In this document: positions 22,324-36,403 of the stretch, piece after piece | How the letters are laid out: every line of letters begins with the position of its first letter | Position numbering within the stretch: the first letter of the stretch is position 1 | Assembly (NCBI GenBank): GCA_963691655.1 | Contig: CAVNUY010000005.1 | Coordinates: 434,001-498,000, forward strand | Direction of reading: 5' to 3' | Length of the DNA: 64,000 bases | DNA from: Toxonevra muliebris | Taxonomy: Eukaryota; Arthropoda; Insecta; Diptera; Pallopteridae | Notes under the pieces: model-generated | Seen by the model: only the letters and a program-made list of their open reading frames with translations | Databases searched by the model: none | What the model was told of the DNA's origin: nothing | Position numbers and translations under genes: made by a program

Positions 22324-23153
22324 ATGGTAAGTAAATTTTGGGAGTTGAAAGAGCTTCTAGACATGGGTCACATGGAGCTAGTCCACAACTTGACTCAAAA
22401 CGCTTACTACATGCCTCATAACGCGGTGATAAAGGACACGAGTTCCACCATTAAACTTCGAGTGTTGTTTAATGCATCGATGAAGACATCCGAAGAAGAT
22501 GCTGACTACCAACGCATAATATGGCGGTTTACGACTGCTGATCCAATACAAGACTATCGTATGTTGCATGTCACATAAGGCGTTGCATCTGCTTGTCACC
22601 TGGCAGTTAAATCTCTGCACCAAATCGCTATCGATGCCGGCTAGATGCATGCGGAAGCCGCGTCAGTCATCACATGCGATTTTTACATGGATGATTTACT
22701 CACGGGTTCGTCTTCAGTTGAAAAACTTCAAGCACTACAACGAGGCGTCTCCGATATTCTTTCTAAAGGTGGTTTCCAGCTACGCAAGTGATCAACGAAT
22801 TGCTCCGAAATCGAGGTGAACATACCACACGCATCTAAACAAATTTCACATCTTCTAGCTGACAGTGATAAAGTTCGCACTCTGGGTATCATCTGGAATA
22901 CCAACGACGATTCTCTATCAATAGCAGAACATCTAAAGGGGCTGCCCGAAATTTTAACGAAACGCGTTTTTCTGTCCGATTCAAGTATGATATCTGACCA
23001 GCTTGGTTTGATCGGACCATGCACCATACGGTCTAAAATATGGCGCGCCAACGTAGACTGGGATGAAGCAGTACCCTCCGAAGTGGCCAAGCAGTAGCTA
23101 ATTCATCGCCAAGAGCTGTCGCAATTATCATCACTTAGACTTAGCCGGTGTTT
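22324..23153 (+). pseudogene. BEL/Pao RT fragment with 124-bp deletion (unit 3)
   Basis: The deletion joins GAAGACATCC directly to GAAGAAGATG and removes the block from STGYSLND to TADIEKIYRQ. A short repeat (ACATCC against ATATCC) at the ends suggests slippage or microhomology repair. The rest, including FYMDD, is as in unit 1. Confidence 0.85.
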
Positions 23154-23167
23154 AGGAACCGGACAAC

Positions 23168-23729
23168 TTACTTGAGATTCTTTTTGATTTCCGTAACATC
23201 TTTCACATCGTTATCGAATATAAGTACATCGTCAACATATATCGCAATAAAAATCATTCGCCACCACATAGTTTATAGTAGATACATTGGTCAACTTCAC
23301 ATCTTGTAAGTCCAATGTTAAGCAATTTACGATTGAGAGTTTCATTCCAGACGCGCCCTGACTGTTTGAGTCCATAGATAGATTTTAATAATTTGCACAA
23401 CTTACCTGAGCCATCATGAAAACCATCAGGCTGCTGCATATATACTTCTTCCTTTAACGTTTCATTAAGGTATGCGCAAACAGCATCCATTTGATGTATA
23501 AGCATGTCATACTTAACAGCCAGTGCTAGTAGAAACCCTATTGACTCGTATCTTACAACTAGCGCAAACGTTTCGTTGAAGTCAATACCTTCTCGTTGTG
23601 TAAGCCCCTTTGCCACTAACCTAGCCTTTTTACGAACTCGAGCACCTTTGGCGTCATATTTCGTCTTAAAAACCCACTTGGACTGTATTGCTTTTTTATT
23701 TGGCGGGAGGTCGGCCAACAACCGAATGC
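23168..23729 (-). pseudogene. Ty1/copia reverse transcriptase fragment (unit 3)
   Basis: Same 562-bp fragment with the same frameshift before YVDD. Units 2-7 share Arg where unit 1 has Pro (GARVRKK versus GAPVRKK). Confidence 0.85.
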
Positions 23730-24517
23730 TTTTTTTTTTGTAACATTTTTGAATGACTGGATTGCTACGTTGCTTTGAGTCCTGCTATATTTTGCGTTAC
23801 CATATGGTAACGCCAGGATTATTCGGGTTAATGGCTGAAATTAATATACAATATTCCGCTAAGGGCGATGTTACACGATCAATGTTTTGCTGTCAAACAA
23901 TGCAATTGTTGTTGCTTTGAAAAATGAACACTGAGCAAAAGAGGGGATGAACACATTTCACTTCAATTTTTTTTACTGTTGAAAAAAACCTGCATGACTT
24001 CAAATAAAATGGGGTTGCTGCAGATACATTGTTGTATTTTACTGGAAAATATTAATATTTAATGGAAAATACTACACTTTTTACTTACTTATAAATATAT
24101 TTTTCTCCATGCCACCCTTTGCGTTGTTTGGCTCTTGTTTGTTTGTAAAAATGAGTACTGTTTAAAAAAATACTTAATAATTTTTATGAAAACATTTTAA
24201 TTCAATGGCCAAGTAACAAAGTGGCGGAGTTTATTTTAATAATTCGCAAATTTTAAAGATTATTTTTCTGCGGTTTTCATATATAAATGCAATCTTTTTT
24301 TGTATAATTTGTTGCTATTTCCACCAAAATTACCTCATATTGTCATTATAATTATTTTCCATCCAATTGTTGAATTTTCATTCATTTCAAAATAAAATTA
24401 AATACTTTTTAGTTGGAAAAGCATAGTTGCAGATAAAAGTATTAAAAGTATTATTAGAAATGGGCAAACTTTAGGCCCGTGTAAAAAGAAAAATAGACGT
24501 AAAATTTGAAAACGCCG

Positions 24518-25814
24518 CACACTGGGACCGCTCCATATAAGTGAGTGCTCAAAATTCTAAAATTCGTTTTTTTCTACCAAACTACATTTTTTAAGTAAAT
24601 TTTAGATGATTTAACCCATTTGTGACCAAAGCAACATAAACTTATTACAATTTTACTCCAAACTCATTTAAATATAATTTTTAAAGTAAATTTTAAATTA
24701 TTTAACCTATTGGTGACCAATGTAACATCAATTTAACAAATTTTTGTATTTTGAAACTTTCTGTATAATTTAAAGGAAGCTTTCTTAGTCAAACCTTTAT
24801 GCATATAAAAAAGTTTAATTAAATGATACAATTTCGTTTAGTTTTATTTTGGTATAGCAGTGTACTTTTTATATAATCAAATTTAAGTAAAACTAACTAA
24901 TAGCATTAATACAAACTAAAAATTAAATATGAAATAATAGATAATTAAAAAAACAAATCAAGAAAAATTCAAATATATAAGATGTAAAAGATAAAAAATT
25001 ATAATAATTGTACTATTTCAGCTTCTAATTGCTAATCAGCTTAAGGTTCTATATCAGATGTGCTTAAGCCTAGCTCCACTTCCAATATATCTAAAAAAAA
25101 ATGGTCTTGTATTGTGGTCAAGCGGTAAGGTGCGCATGCAGCTTATTAGAGGGTCGGAGGAAACAAAAATCGATTGAAAACGTCTTCTAAATCTTAAGGT
25201 TAACTTTAAAAGCTTACTTTTTTATAAAAACTGGAAAAATCTATGTACTTTTAATTTATTCTTAAACAAAATCAAAAATTTTCTTTTAAAAAAAAGGAGG
25301 CAATTTTTTTAAAACCATTTTATTTTCGAAAGGGCAAATTGATTGGGCTTTTATCTTTAGATACTAATTACCGAATGTTTGAGTATTATTGTGGTATTAA
25401 TACATCCCCAATCATTTTGCTCATTCGAAAAAAAATTGATGTTAAAAATTTACTTTAAAAAAATTTGAGACAAGTTGAAGTTTTTGCAAATAAAAAAAAA
25501 AAAAATTGGTAATTATTTGCATACCGCTCTAACGGAAACAAGAAGAATTTTTGAGATAACTTTAACGAAAACTTTGTAATAACAACACAAAGTTCATATA
25601 ACATTGATTAGGTTGGTCATATTAAAAAAAAATGGGAAACATTTTTCTAGTTTAACACTTCATATCTCCTATACTATAAAAGGCAGAAAGTTGAATTCTT
25701 CCCTATCGATGCACCAATTATTTATGAATATAATGGCGTTTAAAATTTTTTTCTAAACTTATTTTTGGAAAATCGACTTTTGAGCACCCACTTATATGGA
25801 GCGGTCCCAGTGTG
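24518..25814. mobile_element. Transib-like element (unit 4)
   Basis: Both termini and CGCCG duplications intact; 1297 bp. Confidence 0.65.
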
Positions 25815-26651
25815 CGCCGTCACAAGTATAATTTTTTTCTCGAGTTCTATTAGAATCTACTTTCAGAACCTTGTTATTTTTTTGTGTGTTGAAGTGTGTT
25901 ACATTAGGTCTGTTCCCGTACTTTTTAGGAAAAGTCTGGTAAAATGAGAGTAAACAAAAAGCACTATCTGCAATAGACAAAAATGTACGAAAGGACGGGA
26001 ACGTACAAAACCACTTTTCTAGCACGAAACAAAACGTCAAATTGTAACAACAGCTAAATACAAAAAACAAAGTGTCTGTGATATTTAATAAAAAAAATTA
26101 TTAAATCTTTCAAGAAAATAAATAAATAATAAGGAAATTAAACATAAATTGTTCGCCTGACTACTTCAGTAGAATCTTCTGGTTCACAGTCACTAGTTGC
26201 ATTATTCAGAAAAAGCAGAAGCTCCTACAGCATCAGAAGTTGGACAAATACTTGTATTATTAATCTGTGAAAAATATAGCTAAAAATAAGCAAATATTCA
26301 ATTAATACATTTTCAAAAGCCTTTTAAACATTTTCCATTTTAAATAAAACTTATTTTTCTAAAAATTCTTTTGTTCGCGCTAATCTGGCTCCACTCTTTA
26401 TTTTGACATTTGCACATCCTTTTTTGTAATAAAGGAACAATTAAACTAAACGTTACAGAAAATACACATCCGCTTAAGAAAAGTTATTTATCCGCATCAT
26501 TCTGGTCCTTCGAGCCGGATCGTGCCTTATTTGCTTAAATTAAATAAAGAATCGGTCCGCACAAAATACATACAATATTTTCAATATATTGTAATATTTA
26601 ATTTGATATAGCCGGGTGCGCGAAACATAACCTAACATAACCTATTGCGCA

Positions 26652-28216
26652 ATGACTAAAGTTAAAGTCCGCGATTCGGCATTAAATGCCATAAAGCGTT
26701 ATTTGCAAACGAGTAAAGGTGATACGCTTTCATTGGACATTGAAGCCATCGACACGTATGCCGAATTACTCGACGAGCAATGGTTGCGCTTCTGTTAAGC
26801 CCAACAGGAGGTAAAAGTCTCGTGTGGAGACGCATATGCTGCAGTTGAAGAAAAGTCGCGTATACTGGCTGAGAAGTGGTTACCACTGCAAAGTCTAATT
26901 TCAAACGCCTCACCAAAATGCACACACAATTGCCAAGAGCAAGCCCGCCCGCTGCAATTACTTCAGTCGCTCAGCTACCAAAATTGCAGCTACCTACATT
27001 TAGTGGTAACCAGCATTTGTCTTTGAAGTCCAGCAAAAAACCTATGTGCAAAATTTTTTAGTAAAATCTTTTGCACTATTTTTTGAAAAATAATGCATTA
27101 AATTATTACTAACCGGAAATTTTTTTATCACATATGTTTATAAGAGATAAGAGAATATGAAAATCAAAAAATTGGAGAAAAGGAGTTATCCAGTGGTTGT
27201 CTACAGCTTCATAGCTATGTTTTTTAACCTTTAATAAAGGGCAAACATATCAATGTAGCAATAAATTTGGTGTCAAGACTGTGGAAGACCTAAGTAACCA
27301 TAATTTCACAACAAAAGGTTTCTATCAAGCTCCATTATAATTCGGACGCCAAAGGGTTAACTACATCAAAATCTATTGTGAAATGAAGAGACTTAACAAC
27401 TTGGTCATTTTATTCGCATACGTTAAACTAGCTGGCGAATAAAACGCAGCTATTATTTGTCATTACAGATAACCTCGTTAAACATTTGTAAAACAACAGG
27501 TTTTTAGATGAATAATTTATATTAATTTCTTAACTTAAATAACTTTGAGCCATGTTATTGACTTATATTGAGTCTCACAGTAATCTGTTAAACTTATTCA
27601 AATGAATGAATTAATGTATTTTATTAACTTTATTAATATTAATAGACTGAATTACTATTACTGATTTATTGAATAAAATAATACAATAAATATTTTAATT
27701 TATTGAGTAAAATAATACAATAAAATTGATACATTGTGCTTAATTTGAAACTTAGCACATTTTTCCACAATCTAGCAAAATTTTACATCCAAATCTACCA
27801 CCTTTAAAAAATGTTTAGTCCCATCACTGGTGGTAACCCCATCGATTGGCTCAGTTTCAAAGATGCGTTGCATTCTCTCGAGCAACTAAAAACTCATCTT
27901 TCGGATTGCAGAAATTGCATTACCTTCGAAATTGCCTAAAAGGTGAAAGCTCTATTTTCCATCGAAAAGGTTACTAAAGACACTGGTAAGGCAATCAAAG
28001 GCGTGCTAAATTTGACTTTTTAGCACTCAGCTCTTTACGCACGTTAGGGCGGCCGGTTGACCTCTGGGTCGCTTGGCTGGTATACATGACAGTATCATAC
28101 GTAGCATACGAAACTCGCAAAACAGTGGGAGCTGTCTCTGATTAACGATCAATGGCCTACATTTGAGGATTTAATAAAGTTTTTTAGAAACTCGAGCACG
28201 CTCGCTGGAAATGCTA
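26652..28216 (+). pseudogene. BEL/Pao gag, broken, split by hAT insertion (unit 4)
   Basis: ATG at 26652; insertion at 27011; resumes after 27837. Otherwise as in unit 1, including the GTGGTTACC variant without the TAA. Confidence 0.85.
27011..27829. mobile_element. hAT-like insertion in gag, unit 4 (819 bp)
   Basis: The longest copy: near 27664-27722 a segment around TTTATTGAATAAAATAATAC is locally duplicated with changes, private to this unit. GTGGTAAC lies on both sides (27003-27010 and 27830-27837). Confidence 0.65.
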
Positions 28217-28699
28217 CCAGCAACAACATACTTCACATAAATGCTTGTAAAAACTTTAATTTTAAGATAGAGGAAAAATGTAAATAGCAAAATTGTTTAT
28301 ATCTTTAAGCTTAACAACTTTCTTTCAGACATCAAATTCGTATGTGTCGAAATAAAGAAATTTCTTAATAGCTCCTGAAGACTCTATTGTTCCGACTTCA
28401 GGTCCATATTATGGACCGACCATAAATTACTATAAAACAGAAAATTGAAATCTTGTTGCACTATGTTTTTTTATTTGATTAAAATAAAAGAATAAATGGT
28501 TTTTGTATAGATGTATAAAATGCTATAGTTTCGTAAGTTATGTCTTTTCCATGAACAAATGTATGCTTAAAATTTTCAAATTAAGTTCTCTATAAACTAA
28601 CTTTTTGTCACCCACATAAATATTTTGAGATTAAGGGCTTCAAAGTTGAAATTCGTTTGAAAAAGACGATGCCTATTTTCGATTATAACAGATTATACA

Positions 28700-29529
28700 A
28701 TGGTAAGTAAATTTTGGGAGTTGAAAGAGCTTCTAGACATGGGTCACATGGAGCTAGTCCACAACTTGACTCAAAACGCTTACTACATGCCTCATAACGC
28801 GGTGATAAAGGACACGAGTTCCACCATTAAACTTCGAGTGTTGTTTAATGCATCGATGAAGACATCCGAAGAAGATGCTGACTACCAACGCATAATATGG
28901 CGGGTTACGACTGCTGATCCAATACAAGACTATCGTATGTTGCATGTCACATAAGGCGTTGCATCTGCTTGTCACCTGGCAGTTAAATCTCTGCACCAAA
29001 TCGCTATCGATGCCGGCTAGATGCATGCGGAAGCCGCGTCAGTCATCACATGCGATTTTTACATGGATGATTTACTCACGGGTTCGTCTTCAGTTGAAAA
29101 ACTTCAAGCACTACAACGAGGCGTCTCCGATATTCTTTCTAAAGGTGGTTTCCAGCTACGCAAGTGATCAACGAATTGCTCCGAAATCGAGGTGAACATA
29201 CCACACGCATCTAAACAAATTTCACATCTTCTAGCTGACAGTGATAAAGTTCGCACTCTGGGTATCATCTGGAATACCAACGACGATTCTCTATCAATAG
29301 CAGAACATCTAAAGGGGCTGCCCGAAATTTTAACGAAACGCGTTTTTCTGTCCGATTCAAGTATGATATCTGACCAGCTTGGTTTGATCGGACCATGCAC
29401 CATACGGTCTAAAATATGGCGCGCCAACGTAGACTGGGATGAAGCAGTACCCTCCGAAGTGGCCAAGCAGTAGCTAATTCATCGCCAAGAGCTGTCGCAA
29501 TTATCATCACTTAGACTTAGCCGGTGTTT
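28700..29529 (+). pseudogene. BEL/Pao RT fragment with 124-bp deletion (unit 4)
   Basis: Same deletion as unit 3. It shares TGGCGGGTTACG with unit 5 (TGGCGGTTTACG elsewhere). Confidence 0.85.
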
Positions 29530-29543
29530 AGGAACCGGACAAC

Positions 29544-30105
29544 TTACTTGAGATTCTTTTTGATTTCCGTAACATCTTTCACATCGTTATCGAATATAAG
29601 TACATCGTCAACATATATCGCAATAAAAATCATTCGCCACCACATAGTTTATAGTAGATACATTGGTCAACTTCACATCTTGTAAGTCCAATGTTAAGCA
29701 ATTTACGATTGAGAGTTTCATTCCAGACGCGCCCTGACTGTTTGAGTCCATAGATAGATTTTAATAATTTGCACAACTTACCTGAGCCATCATGAAAACC
29801 ATCAGGCTGCTGCATATATACTTCTTCCTTTAACGTTTCATTAAGGTATGCGCAAACAGCATCCATTTGATGTATAAGCATGTCATACTTAACAGCCAGT
29901 GCTAGTAGAAACCCTATTGACTCGTATCTTACAACTAGCGCAAACGTTTCGTTGAAGTCAATACCTTCTCGTTGTGTAAGCCCCTTTGCCACTAACCTAG
30001 CCTTTTTACGAACTCGAGCACCTTTGGCGTCATATTTCGTCTTAAAAACCCACTTGGACTGTATTGCTTTTTTATTTGGCGGGAGGTCGGCCAACAACCG
30101 AATGC
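29544..30105 (-). pseudogene. Ty1/copia reverse transcriptase fragment (unit 4)
   Basis: Same fragment and same frameshift before YVDD. Confidence 0.85.
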
Positions 30106-30893
30106 TTTTTTTTTTGTAACATTTTTGAATGACTGGATTGCTACGTTGCTTTGAGTCCTGCTATATTTTGCGTTACCATATGGTAACGCCAGGATTATTC
30201 GGGTTAATGGCTGAAATTAATATACAATATTCCGCTAAGGGCGATGTTACACGATCAATGTTTTGCTGTCAAACAATGCAATTGTTGTTGCTTTGAAAAA
30301 TGAACACTGAGCAAAAGAGAGGATGAACACATTTCACTTCAATTTTTTTTACTGTTGAAAAAAACCTGCATGACTTCAAATAAAATGGGGTTGCTGCAGA
30401 TACATTGTTGTATTTTACTGGAAAATATTAATATTTAATGGAAAATACTACACTTTTTACTTACTTATAAATATATTTTTCTCCATGCCACCCTTTGCGT
30501 TGTTTGGCTCTTGTTTGTTTGTAAAAATGAGTACTGTTTAAAAAAATACTTAATAATTTTTATGAAAACATGGTAATTCAATGGCCAAGTAACAAAGTGG
30601 CGGAGTTTATTTTAATAGTTCGCAAATTTTAAAGATTATTTTTCTGCGGTTTTCATATATAAATGCAATCTTTTTTTGTATAATTTGTTGCTATTTCCAC
30701 CAAAATTACCTCATATTGTCATTATAATTATTTTCCATCCAATTGTTGAATTTTCATTCATTTCAAAATAAAATTAAATACTTTTTAGTTGGAAAAGCAT
30801 AGTTGCAGATAAAAGTATTAAAAGTATTATTAGAAATGGGCAAACTTTAGGCCCGTGTAAAAAGAAAAATAGACGTAAAATTTGAAAACGCCG

Positions 30894-32190
30894 CACACTG
30901 GGACCGCTCCATATAAGTGAGTGCTCAAAATTCTAAAATTCGTTTTTTTCTACCAAACTACATTTTTTAAGTAAATTTTAGATGATTTAACCCATTTGTG
31001 ACCAAAGCAACATAAACTTATTACAATTTTACTCCAAACTCATTTAAATATAATTTTTAAAGTAAATTTTAAATTATTTAACCTATTGGTGACCAATGTA
31101 ACATCAATTTAACAAATTTTTGTATTTTGAAACTTTCTGTATAATTTAAAGGAAGCTTTCTTAGTCAAACCTTTATGCATATAAAAAAGTTTAATTAAAT
31201 GATACAATTTCGTTTAGTTTTATTTTGGTATAGCAGTGTACTTTTTATATAATCAAATTTAAGTAAAACTAACTAATAGCATTAATACAAACTAAAAATT
31301 AAATATGAAATAATAGATAATTAAAAAAACAAATCAAGAAAAATTCAAATATATAAGATGTAAAAGATAAAAAATTATAATAATTGTACTATTTCAGCTT
31401 CTAATTGCTAATCAGCTTAAGGTTCTATATCAGATGTGCTTAAGCCTAGCTCCACTTCCAATATATCTAAAAAAAAATGGTCTTGTATTGTGGTCAAGCG
31501 GTAAGGTGCGCATGCAGCTTATTAGAGGGTCGGAGGAAACAAAAATCGATTGAAAACGTCTTCTAAATCTTAAGGTTAACTTTAAAAGCTTACTTTTTTA
31601 TAAAAACTGGAAAAATCTATGTACTTTTAATTTATTCTTAAACAAAATCAAAAATTTTCTTTTAAAAAAAAGGAGGCAATTTTTTTAAAACCATTTTATT
31701 TTCGAAAGGGCAAATTGATTGGGCTTTTATCTTTAGATACTAATTACCGAATGTTTGAGTATTATTGTGGTATTAATACATCCCCAATCATTTTGCTCAT
31801 TCGAAAAAAAATTGATGTTAAAAATTTACTTTAAAAAAATTTGAGACAAGTTGAAGTTTTTGCAAATAAAAAAAAAAAAAATTGGTAATTATTTGCATAC
31901 CGCTCTAACGGAAACAAGAAGAATTTTTGAGATAACTTTAACGAAAACTTTGTAATAACAACACAAAGTTCATATAACATTGATTAGGTTGGTCATATTA
32001 AAAAAAAATGGGAAACATTTTTCTAGTTTAACACTTCATATCTCCTATACTATAAAAGGCAGAAAGTTGAATTCTTCCCTATCGATGCACCAATTATTTA
32101 TGAATATAATGGCGTTTAAAATTTGTTTCTAAACTTATTTTTGGAAAATCGACTTTTGAGCACCCACTTATATGGAGCGGTCCCAGTGTG
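30894..32190. mobile_element. Transib-like element (unit 5)
   Basis: Both termini and CGCCG duplications intact; 1297 bp. Confidence 0.65.
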
Positions 32191-32967
32191 CGCCGTCACA
32201 AGTATAATTTTTTTCTCGAGTTCTATTAGAATCTACTTTCAGAACCTTGTTATTTTTTTGTGTGTTGAAGTGTGTTACATTAGGTCTGTTCCCGTACTTT
32301 TTAGGAAAAGTCTGGTAAAATGAGAGTAAACAAAAAGCACTATCTGCAATAGACAAAAATGTACGAAAGGACGGGAACGTACAAAACCACTTTTCTAGCA
32401 CGAAACAAAACGTCAAATTGTAACAACAGCTAAATACAAAAAACAAAGTGTCTGTGATATTTAATAAAAAAAATTATTAAATCTTTCAAGAAAATAAATA
32501 AATAATAAGGAAATTAAACATAAATTGTTCGCCTGACTACTTCAGAAGAATCTTCTGGTTCACAGTCACTAGTTGCATTATTCAGAAAAAGCAGAAGCTC
32601 CTACAGCATCAGAAGTTGGACAAATACTTGTATTATTAATCTGTGAAAAATATATCTAAAAATAAGCAAATATTCAATTAATACATTTTCAAAAGCCTTT
32701 TAAACATTTTCCATTTTAAATAAAACTTATTTTTCTAAAAATTCTTTTGTTCACGCTAATCTGGCTCCACTCTTTATTTTGACATTTGCACATCTTTTTT
32801 TATTTATCCGCATCATTCTGGTCCTTCGAGCCGGATCGTGCCTTATTTGCTTAAATTAAATAAAGAATCGGTCCGCACAAAATACATACAATATTTTCAA
32901 TATATTGTAATATTTAATTTGATATAGCCGGGTGCGCGAAACATAACCTAACATAACCTATTGCGCA

Positions 32968-34514
32968 ATGACTAAAGTTAAAGTCCGCGATTCGGCATTA
33001 AATGCCATAAAGCGTTATTTGCAAACGAGTAAAGGTGATACGCTTTCATTGGACATTGAAGCCATCGACACGTATGCCGAATTACTCGACGAGCAATGGT
33101 TGCGCTTCTGTTAAGCCCAACAGGAGGTAGAAGTCTCGTGTGGAGACGCATATGCTGCAGTTGAAGAAAAGTGGCGTATACTGGCTGAGAAGTGGTAACC
33201 ACTGCAAAGTCTAATTTCAAACGCCTCACCAAAATGCACACACAATTGCCAAGAGCAAGCCCGCCCGCTGCAATTACTTCAGTCGCTCAGCTACCAAAAT
33301 TGCAGCTACCTACATTTAGTGGTAACCAGCATTTGTCTTTGAAGTCCAGCAAAAAACCTATGTGCAAAATTTTTTAGTAAAATCTTTTGCACTATTTTTT
33401 GAAAAATAATGCATTAAATTATTACTAACCGGAAATTTTTTTATCACATATGTTTATAAGAAATAAGAGAATATGAAAATCAAAAAATTGGAGAAAAGGA
33501 GTTATCCAGTGGTTGTCTACAGCTTCATAGCTATGTTTTTTAACCTTTAATAAAGGGCAAACATATCAATGTAGCAATAAATTTGGTGTCAAGACTGTGG
33601 AAGACCTAAGTAACCATAATTTCACAACAAAAGGTTTCTATCAAGCTCCATTATAATTCGGACGCCAAAGGGTTAACTACATCAAAATCTATTGTGAAAT
33701 GAAGAGACTTAACAACTTGGTCATTTTATTCGCATACGTTAAACTAGCTGGCGAATAAAACGCAGCTATTATTTGTCATTACAGATAACCTCGTTAAACA
33801 TTTGTAAAACAACAGGTTTTTAGATGAATAATTTATATTAATTTCTTAACTTAAATAACTTTGAGCCATGTTATTGACTTATATTGAGTCTCACAGTAAT
33901 CTGTTAAACTTATTCAAATGAATGAATTAATGTATTTTATTAACTTTATTAATATTAATAGACTGAATTACTATTACTGATATTACTATATTTTGATTTA
34001 TTGAATAAAATAATACAAGAAAATTGATACATTGTGCTTAATTTGAAACTTAGCACATTTTTCCACAATCTAGCAAAATTTTACATCCAAATCTACCACC
34101 TTTAAAAAATTTTTAGTCCCATCACTGGTGGTAACCCCATCGATTGGCTCAGTTTCAAAGATGCGTTGCATTCTCTCGTGCAACTAAAAACTCATCTTTC
34201 GGATTGCAGAAATTGCATTACCTTCGAAATTGCCTAAAAGGTGAAAGCTCTATTTTCCATCGAAAAGGTTACTAAAGACACTGGTAAGGCAATCAAAGGC
34301 GTGCTAAATTTGACTTTTTAGCACTCAGCTCTTTACGCACGTTAGGGCGGCCGGTTGACCTCTGGGTCGCTTGGCTGGTATACATGACAGTATCATACGT
34401 AGCATACGAAACTCGCAAAACAGTGGGAGCTGTCTCTGATTAACGATCAATGGCCTACATTTGAGGATTTAATAAAGTTTTTTAGAAACTCGAGCACGCT
34501 CGCTGGAAATGCTA
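32968..34514 (+). pseudogene. BEL/Pao gag, broken, split by hAT insertion (unit 5)
   Basis: ATG at 32968; insertion at 33327; resumes after 34135. The primer site at 32819 is intact although 61 bp upstream of it are lost. Confidence 0.85.
33327..34127. mobile_element. hAT-like insertion in gag, unit 5 (801 bp)
   Basis: GTGGTAAC at 33319-33326 and 34128-34135; full length. Confidence 0.65.
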
Positions 34515-34997
34515 CCAGCAACAACATACTTCACATAAATGCTTGTAAAAACTTTAATTTTAAGATAGAGGAAAAATGTAAATAGCAAAATTGTTTATAT
34601 CTTTAAGCTTAACAACTTTCTTTCAGACATCAAATTCGTATGTGTCGAAATAAAGAAATTTCTTAATAGCTCCTGAAGACTCTATTGTTCCGACTTCAGG
34701 TCCATATTATGGACCGACCATAAATTACTATAAAACAGAAAATTGAAATCTTGTTGCACTATGTTTTTTTATTTGATTAAAATAAAAGAATAAATGGTTT
34801 TTGTATAGATGTATAAAATGCTATAGTTTCGTAAGTTATGTCTTTTCCATGAACAAATGTATGCTTAAAATTTTCAAATTAAGTTCTCTATAAACTAACT
34901 TTTTGTCACCCACATAAATATTTTGAGATTAAGGGCTTCAAAGTTGAAATTCGTTTGAAAAAGACGATGCCTATTTTCGATTATAACAGATTATACA

Positions 34998-35827
34998 ATG
35001 GTAAGTAAATTTTGGGAGTTGAAAGAGCTTCTAGACATGGGTCACATGGAGCTAGTCCACAACTTGACTCAAAACGCTTACTACATGCCTCATAACGCGG
35101 TGATAAAGGACACGAGTTCCACCATTAAACTTCGAGTGTTGTTTAATGCATCGATGAAGACATCCGAAGAAGATGCTGACTACCAACGCATAATATGGCG
35201 GGTTACGACTGCTGATCCAATACAAGACTATCGTATGTTGCATGTCACATAAGGCGTTGCATCTGCTTGTCACCTGGCAGTTAAATCTCTGCACCAAATC
35301 GCTATCGATGCCGGCTAGATGCATGCGGAAGCCGCGTCAGTCATCACATGCGATTTTTACATGGATGATTTACTCACGGGTTCGTCTTCAGTTGAAAAAC
35401 TTCAAGCACTACAACGAGGCGTCTCCGATATTCTTTCTAAAGGTGGTTTCCAGCTACGCAAGTGATCAACGAATTGCTCCGAAATCGAGGTGAACATACC
35501 ACACGCATCTAAACAAATTTCACATCTTCTAGCTGACAGTGATAAAGTTCGCACTCTGGGTATCATCTGGAATACCAACGACGATTCTCTATCAATAGCA
35601 GAACATCTAAAGGGGCTGCCCGAAATTTTAACGAAACGCGTTTTTCTGTCCGATTCAAGTATGATATCTGACCAGCTTGGTTTGATCGGACCATGCACCA
35701 TACGGTCTAAAATATGGCGCGCCAACGTAGACTGGGATGAAGCAGTACCCTCCGAAGTGGCCAAGCAGTAGCTAATTCATCGCCAAGAGCTGTCGCAATT
35801 ATCATCACTTAGACTTAGCCGGTGTTT
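34998..35827 (+). pseudogene. BEL/Pao RT fragment with 124-bp deletion (unit 5)
   Basis: Same deletion as units 3 and 4; the FYMDD box is retained. Confidence 0.85.
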
Positions 35828-35841
35828 AGGAACCGGACAAC

Positions 35842-36403
35842 TTACTTGAGATTCTTTTTGATTTCCGTAACATCTTTCACATCGTTATCGAATATAAGTA
35901 CATCGTCAACATATATCGCAATAAAAATCATTCGCCACCACATAGTTTATAGTAGATACATTGGTCAACTTCACATCTTGTAAGTCCAATGTTAAGCAAT
36001 TTACGATTGAGAGTTTCATTCCAGACGCGCCCTGACTGTTTGAGTCCATAGATAGATTTTAATAATTTGCACAACTTACCTGAGCCATCATGAAAACCAT
36101 CAGGCTGCTGCATATATACTTCTTCCTTAAACGTTTCATTAAGGTATGCGCAAACAGCATCCATTTGATGTATAAGCATGTCATACTTAACAGCCAGTGC
36201 TAGTAGAAACCCTATTGACTCGTATCTTACAACTAGCGCAAACGTTTCGTTGAAGTCAATACCTTCTCGTTGTGTAAGCCCCTTTGCCACTAACCTAGCC
36301 TTTTTACGAACTCGAGCACCTTTGGCGTCATATTTCGTCTTAAAAACCCACTTGGACTGTATTGCTTTTTTATTTGGCGGGAGGTCGGCCAACAACCGAA
36401 TGC
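35842..36403 (-). pseudogene. Ty1/copia reverse transcriptase fragment (unit 5)
   Basis: Same fragment and frameshift; a private substitution gives NETFKEE instead of NETLKEE near 36128. Confidence 0.85.

Larger units (their letters stand above)
17382..23739 (+). repeat. Tandem composite unit 3 (6358 bp)
   Basis: Third copy. It is the first of three neighbouring units sharing a 124-bp deletion inside the BEL RT fragment. The rest is collinear with unit 2. Confidence 0.9.
23740..30115 (+). repeat. Tandem composite unit 4 (6376 bp)
   Basis: Fourth copy. It shares the RT deletion with units 3 and 5, and substitutions such as AAAAATAAGC (about 26286) and GATGAATAAT (about 27508) specifically with unit 5. 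Confidence 0.9.
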
